NCBI GenBank assembly: GCA_030015575.1
Contig: JASDDO010000018.1
Span: 377,761,908-377,825,907, forward strand
DNA: 64,000 nucleotides
Direction of reading: 5' to 3'
From: Agapanthus africanus
Lineage: Eukaryota > Streptophyta > Magnoliopsida > Asparagales > Amaryllidaceae
Shown: piece after piece, positions 60,331-64,000 of the stretch
Layout of the letters: every line of letters starts with the position of its first letter
Numbering within the stretch: the stretch's first letter is position 1
Translations under genes and position numbers: made by a program
The notes under the pieces: generated by a model
What the model saw: the letters and a program-made list of their open reading frames with translations, nothing else
What the model was told of the DNA's origin: nothing
The model's database searches: none

Positions 60331-60596
60331 GCAACTGAAGCGTTGCTTCAGGCAAATAGAGCTCTGCTCTGATTGGGCGCGTCTTCTTGGGCGCAGCGCT
60401 GATACATCTGCGCCTGACACGTGGCGCGTTGCGCTCAGCGCAAAGGATCTGAAGCGTTGCTTCATTTATTAAATTTTTTGAGAATCAGAAGCGCCGCTTC
60501 ATCTCCTCTTTTCAAGTCAAACTTGTATTTCCAAAATTCTGATTTCCCGGGCCTTGGCAACGATTTCATTGTGCACAGAATTTTCTGTGCTTGGGT

Positions 60597-60609
60597 CTAT
60601 ATATATAAC
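60597..60609 (+). promoter_or_regulatory. Candidate TATA box of the 174-codon gene
   Basis: TCTATATATATAACT lies about 50 bp before the ATG at 60658, after a hairpin-rich stretch. The spacing would put transcription start near 60630-60640. Placement is an inference. Confidence 0.5.
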
Positions 60610-60657
60610 TCAAGGCTGAGCCTTTTCTTCTCTCATTTTCAGAGAACTTCTTCGATC

Positions 60658-61182
60658 ATGGCTTGCAACCGCCCTCATGCCTGCCGACAACCATGGGAGG
60701 TGCCGATCCGGGACATCGTTCCTCGTTTTGCTGCACGTCTGGTGGACCCTTCTCTCTCGGACGAGCAATGCGATGCTGCAATGCACGAGCTTTTGACTCG
60801 TGTGGGGTCTCCTCTCCCTCCGAATTCCATTTGGCTTCGGATGATCCTTGCCTCGGCGCTTGCCGACATTCCCCCTCCTCCAGCAGAGATGTCTTCAGCA
60901 ATGCTGGATGCCGCCGAAGATAAGATCGAGTGCTTTCTCGAAGCGCACTTGATCACCAAACCTTTGAGGGACTGCTCTTTCCACTTGCTGAGCCAGATAC
61001 GGGCTCGTCGAGTCGTTATCGCCACTCTCTCCCAGGAATGCGGCGTCGACCGTTGGATGGCTACTCCTCGGGAAGATCGCCGCTTCGACGCGATGGAGAA
61101 GGCGGAGAGGGAGCTGAATAATTTTCTTTTTGTTTTTGTGAACCCTTGTCTCTCTGATCCCGTATTCGGTGATCTTTTTTAA
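60658..61182 (+). CDS. Hypothetical protein, 174 residues, in the hairpin-dense region
   Basis: I do not recognise this protein. The frame is open further upstream (from 60421), but that part overlaps the TATA-like box and palindromic repeats. I therefore take the ATG at 60658, which follows a CTTCGATC context echoed by the GCGATC before the downstream gene's ATG at 62854. The product is mostly alpha-helical in appearance, Ala/Arg/Glu-rich, and ends in a hydrophobic NNFLFVFVNPCLSDPVFGDLF tail. No catalytic motif, zinc knuckle or signal peptide is evident. Its GC-rich codon use resembles that of the downstream PMD frame and contrasts with the AT-rich surroundings. An AATAATAAATAAATG stretch just after the stop could serve for polyadenylation. 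It may be an accessory gene of a mobile unit or a gene fragment. Confidence 0.5.
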   Translation: MACNRPHACRQPWEVPIRDIVPRFAARLVDPSLSDEQCDAAMHELLTRVGSPLPPNSIWLRMILASALADIPPPPAEMSSAMLDAAEDKIECFLEAHLITKPLRDCSFHLLSQIRARRVVIATLSQECGVDRWMATPREDRRFDAMEKAERELNNFLFVFVNPCLSDPVFGDLF

Positions 61183-61185
61183 ATT

Positions 61186-61200
61186 TAATAATAAATAAAT
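61186..61200 (+). terminator. Possible polyadenylation signal after the 174-codon frame
   Basis: AATAATAAATAAATG a few bases downstream of the TAA at 61180-61182 includes AATAAA. Position fits; function is not shown. Confidence 0.35.
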
Positions 61201-61439
61201 GTTTTGATTAAGTATTCTATTATCCGTTAAGTGTTCCTTTATTTGAACTCTTTATTGCGTTTGTGCATCGTATTTTAATTTGTTGTTATCAAGTGCATGT
61301 AATTTTGCATGGCTAAATTGCCTTTGGCACTTAGCCCCTTTTTCTGCGCTAGCGCATCTGCGCTGACACGTGTCGCGCAGCGCAACTGTGTTGCCACGTG
61401 TCGCACAGCGCAGAGCGCAGCGCGGCGCTTCCTTTAACA

Positions 61440-61850
61440 GAGCTTTGCTCTAACTGGGCGCGCTGCGCTAATGTATCTGCGCTGGACACGTGACGCAGAG
61501 CGCTAGCGCAAAGGATCTGAAGCGTTGCTTCCTTTAAACAGAGCTTTGCTCTGATTGGGTGCGCTGCGCTAATGTATCTGCGCTGGACACATGGCGCAGA
61601 GCGCTAGCGCAAAGGATCTGAAGCGTTGCTTCCTTTAAACAGAGCTTTGCTCTGATTGGGTGCGCTGCGCTAATGTATCTGCGCTGGACACGTGGCGCAG
61701 AGCGCTAGCGCAAAGGATCTGAAGCGTTGCTTCCTTTAAACAGAGCTTTGCTCTGATTGGGTGCGCTGCGCTAATGTATCTGCGCTGGACACGTAGCGCA
61801 GAGCGCTAGCGCAAAGGATCTGAAGCGTTGCTTCAAAAATTTAAATTTTG
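61440..61850. repeat. 101-bp tandem repeat of hairpins and CACGTG-type boxes
   Basis: Units are spaced exactly 101 bp, with GCTGGACAC at 61481, 61582, 61683 and 61784. Each unit combines a CACGTG-like box (CACGTGA, CACATGG, CACGTGG, CACGTAG), AGCGCTAGCGC, GAAGC-GTT-GCTTC and CAGAGC-TTT-GCTCTG. The box has been mutated in two units while the hairpins are unchanged. Confidence 0.9.
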
Positions 61851-61898
61851 AATTCAAACAGAGCTTTGCTCTGATTGGGCGAAACAAATGCCCCCCCG

Positions 61899-61935
61899 CC
61901 GTTGCGCTCACGTGGCGCACACGTGAGTGCAACGG
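61899..61935. promoter_or_regulatory. 16-bp hairpin built of two G-boxes
   Basis: CCGTTGCGCTCACGTG (61899-61914), loop GCGCA, and CACGTGAGTGCAACGG (61920-61935) pair over 16 bp with one mismatch. Each arm ends in a CACGTG box. It lies about 55 bp before the TATA box of the PMD gene. A G-box-binding factor site is the simple reading. Confidence 0.6.
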
Positions 61936-61990
61936 TGGCAACCCCTCCTGACCGTTGGATTGAGGGGGAATTCCAAGAGGCGCAAGCGCC

Positions 61991-61999
61991 TTATAAATA
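61991..61999 (+). promoter_or_regulatory. Candidate TATA box of the PMD gene
   Basis: TATAAATAG inside CTTATAAATAGGGTC. It is well placed after the G-box hairpin and before a long leader (about 62020-62853). Confidence 0.6.
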
Positions 62000-62019
62000 G
62001 GGTCTTTTAACCCTTAGAA

Positions 62020-62853
62020 AATCTCACCATTTCTCTTGGGTTTAGATTTTCAGAGCTCTGCTCTTTGCTTAAGAATTTCAGAGCTTTGCTCTTGTTTTCA
62101 GAACTCTAGAGCTTTGCTCTTATTTCCCAAAGTTTAGAAAACTTTAGGTAATAATTAATTTTAAAATTAAGTTAAGTTAATTTAAATTAATTTTAACCAA
62201 TAGAGCTCTGCTCTCATGGATCTTTTGATCTGAAGAAATTCCCTTTAGGGTTTCATTAACAGAGCTTTGCTCTCACAAATTCATAGATCTACAGAGATCT
62301 TATTCATGGGTTCTAACCCATGAACAGAGCTTTGCTCTTTGAATCAAATGTAGATCTTTTAGATCTGAAACAAATGAAGAATTTTTCTATAAGCTTTCAT
62401 GGATCTTCTTTCTTTTTTATTTCAGAAATTTTAATTTTAAATTTCTTTTCAAAGACTTTCTTTTTGATGGAATATTATAGAGCTAAGCTCTTTCTTAAGG
62501 AATTTTAATTCTTTTGAGACCAGATTTTGACAAGTGTCACTCTGTGACAGAGCTTTGCTCTGAAAGAGGAGATTCTCTCCTTGTCTCTAGGGATTCTTTC
62601 CCCATTTTTATTATGGGAATGTTCCCCCTAAGGGCCAACTGACAATCTCATCCAATGATGAGTTTGTCTCCTTAATTGACGTATTATCATTTAGATTTTG
62701 TGGGTCCCTCTTTAGTCCCCTACTCACTGCACTGGGGTGCGGTGTAATTAATTTTGATTTTAATCTAATTAATGCATTTTCTTCTTTTTTTTTTTTAATG
62801 TGAAACGTTGGGATTATAATACTGACGGCTACATTGCTCTTTTTGTAGCGATC
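62020..62853 (+). other. Hairpin-rich leader of the PMD gene, with a possible intron end
   Basis: No coding frame is supported here. Eight or so AGAGC-n3-GCTCT hairpins punctuate the stretch. Just before the ATG, a T-run at 62787-62797 and a TTGCTCTTTTTGTAG stretch ending at 62848 look like the polypyrimidine tract and AG of a plant intron. Part of the leader may therefore be spliced out. Confidence 0.45.
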
Positions 62854-64000
62854 ATGTCTGAAGACACTTCATTCCCGTTTGTCCGCTCGGAGGAAGGATT
62901 CCCAGAGGCGCCTTTGGACCGTGAGGTCCTGACCATGATCAAGGCATACGACCCTGAGCATAAGAGTCTCCACCTTTGGGGGTCGTGGTACAATCAGATC
63001 ATTATGGGCCGACGGAGCTTTACATGCGCGGTGCCGTCGGAACCCATAACGGCGATTCATTATGCTACCCCACCCTCGGTGCAGTATGCCGTGGAGCTGG
63101 CCGACTGGACATCAAAAGGTTTTCTACATCCCGCTATAGATGCGATACCGGTCCAGCGTCCTATGGTTTTGGACATCCTAGGACGTCGTATCTGTCAAGG
63201 TGAAGCGCGGCCTTGGGGGCAATCGTATAACCTTGGTCTGATTCCCCGCCACCCGATTGGCTATCTGCCGTGGGCCCGGTATATCCTGTCGACGAAGAAG
63301 TCGCAGTTGATAAGACTAGGATTGTACACCGCAGTCTACGTCTCTCTCTTCCAATATCCTACGCTCCCCACCTGGTGGCTCAAGGCCTTCTTGGAGCAAT
63401 GGAATATTCCCACCCACAATTTCCTTGCCATGGATCGGGAAGTGTCAATTTCTCTGGAGGAATTTGCGGAGGTATCCGGCTTACCGGTGATGGGGGAACA
63501 TTATGAGGAGCTGCTCCCAACAGACGTGTACGTTTTCGGAGCTAGGCCAATGGTAAGGGGGGTCACTCCGGATACTGCTGTTCAACACCAGTTCCCAAGC
63601 TTAATTAACGTGTTGAACATATATGAGTCTCTCTTCGTTGAACATGGGAGTCGAGGAGTTAACTTTGAGGATTTCATTGCTCGGTTCCTTCATCCCAACG
63701 CCCTCTCTGCGGCCACTGCCAAGTCTACCACCCTTGAGGATCCTTTCGGTTTAGGTTTGGATAACCTGCCGGCGAGCGAAATAGGTCAAAAGGATTTTTT
63801 TCTTCCTAACTTTCCAACCGTGTCTCTTGCAGAAGTAGCGGCCCCTGGGATGGATGAGGAGACCTTTTTCTTGGGGTTTCTCGGGTTATGGTTGAGTTGG
63901 TTCGCTATCCCGATGCACTCTCATCGAATGCGACCCTCTATCTTTTATCCAGCACATCGGATGGTCATCGGGGTGAAGGTAGCTGTTGGGATCGCCGGCC
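62854..64000 (+). CDS. Plant mobile domain (PMD) protein, N-terminal part, runs off the window
   Basis: The frame opens at ATG 62854 (reading MSEDTSFPF) and stays open for 382 codons to the window edge. The middle carries the PMD hallmark: a hydrophobic stretch, then W.LKAFLEQWN, THNFL..DREVSISLEEFAEVSGLPVMGE (written here in parts), with the usual L-x-EF/DV-x3-SGLPV-x-G core near residues 190-215. LWLSWF near residue 346 fits the later part of the domain. PMD proteins occur as MAIN/MAIL nuclear proteins that influence transposon silencing and meristem function, and also as cargo in plant transposons. The start is supported by the adjacent splice-like sequence. The C-terminus is unseen, so I cannot say whether a phosphatase or protease domain follows. 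No stop or shift is present in the visible part. Confidence 0.75.
   Translation, partial: MSEDTSFPFVRSEEGFPEAPLDREVLTMIKAYDPEHKSLHLWGSWYNQIIMGRRSFTCAVPSEPITAIHYATPPSVQYAVELADWTSKGFLHPAIDAIPVQRPMVLDILGRRICQGEARPWGQSYNLGLIPRHPIGYLPWARYILSTKKSQLIRLGLYTAVYVSLFQYPTLPTWWLKAFLEQWNIPTHNFLAMDREVSISLEEFAEVSGLPVMGEHYEELLPTDVYVFGARPMVRGVTPDTAVQHQFPSLINVLNIYESLFVEHGSRGVNFEDFIARFLHPNALSAATAKSTTLEDPFGLGLDNLPASEIGQKDFFLPNFPTVSLAEVAAPGMDEETFFLGFLGLWLSWFAIPMHSHRMRPSIFYPAHRMVIGVKVAVGIAG

Larger units (their letters stand above)
57205..62565. repeat. Hairpin-dense region
   Basis: Short perfect inverted repeats follow one another, many with a 3-nt loop. Examples: CCCCTC/GAGGGG (57215-57230), TACCGC-TTT-GCGGTA (57288-57302), TTAGTCGC-GTT-GCGACTAA (57476-57494), GATGC-AAA-GCATC (59058-59070), GGCGC-TTT-GCGCC (59178-59190), AGTGC-AAA-GCACT (59597-59609), an 11-bp stem at 59656-59684, AAGATC-ATT-GATCTT (59821-59835), an 8-bp stem at 59863-59884, and GCACAGAA-TT-TTCTGTGC (60573-60590). 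CAGAGC-TTT-GCTCTG and close variants occur about 14 times, mostly at 61437-62560. Stem sequences differ while the architecture repeats. No such density is seen in the retrotransposon part. Confidence 0.8.

Noticed and set aside
60421..60657. N-terminal extension of the 174-codon protein (79 more residues)
   Set aside because: This part covers hairpin repeats and the TATA-like box at 60597, so the ATG at 60658 is the better start.
57205..62565. CRISPR-like array, because of repeated palindromes
   Set aside because: Spacing is irregular, stems differ, there are no uniform unique spacers, and the context is a plant genome.

Overview
This window looks like repeat-dense nuclear DNA of a flowering plant. 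Nearly everything from 1 to about 57,000 is LTR retrotransposon sequence, and I see no ordinary host gene there. Every family except the minus-strand gypsy element B, whose 5' internal end is missing, has a primer-binding site matching plant initiator-methionine tRNA. The pol types are those of plant Ty3/gypsy chromoviruses and plant Ty1/copia elements. The right end carries a plant-mobile-domain (PMD) reading frame. No rRNA or tRNA gene, CRISPR array or bacterial-style operon was seen.

The first 56.4 kb is a stack of nested insertions whose borders can be read from TG...CA LTR ends and 5-bp target-site duplications (TSDs). Element A, a Tekay/Del-like gypsy element with LTRs of about 3.25 kb, is the oldest host in view. 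Its 5' LTR was hit by copia element X (minus strand, 1-3063, cut by the window edge). Its gag-pol (4121-8833) is decayed. Its 3' LTR was split by gypsy element B (minus strand, 9166-53441, TSD GAAAC), which keeps only about 340 bp between its LTRs. B's 5' LTR was then hit twice: by copia element C (12512-39001, TSD ATCGA) and by F (41554-53171, TSD GTGTA), a non-autonomous element with 4.5-kb LTRs. C's gag was split by copia element D (17314-33507, TSD CTTTG). D contains an inverted, 3'-truncated copy of a further copia family, E (about 22650-30049, minus).

C is the best-preserved coding element: apart from D inside gag, one in-frame TGA in the reverse transcriptase is the only lesion I see. 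D has nearly identical LTRs but a ruined interior, so it was probably mobilised in trans with its inverted E cargo already inside. F lacks pol entirely, and part of its interior is homologous to a copia leader.

From 56,376 on, a weak copia-like leader (G) gives way to a different landscape at about 57,200-62,565. This region is packed with short hairpins (stems of 4-11 bp, loops often 3 nt), a 27-bp minisatellite of about 37 units with higher-order structure, and tandem repeats of 86, 54 and 101 bp carrying CACGTG-type boxes. In and beside it lie two candidate genes. One is a 174-codon frame at 60658-61182 with a TATA box. The other is a PMD frame opening at 62854 and still open at the window end, preceded by a TATA box, a 16-bp hairpin made of two G-boxes, a hairpin-rich leader and a 3' splice-site-like sequence. 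This right-hand block is the most unusual part of the window.

All homology statements come from reading the sequence and comparing copies within the window by eye. No alignment or database search was run.
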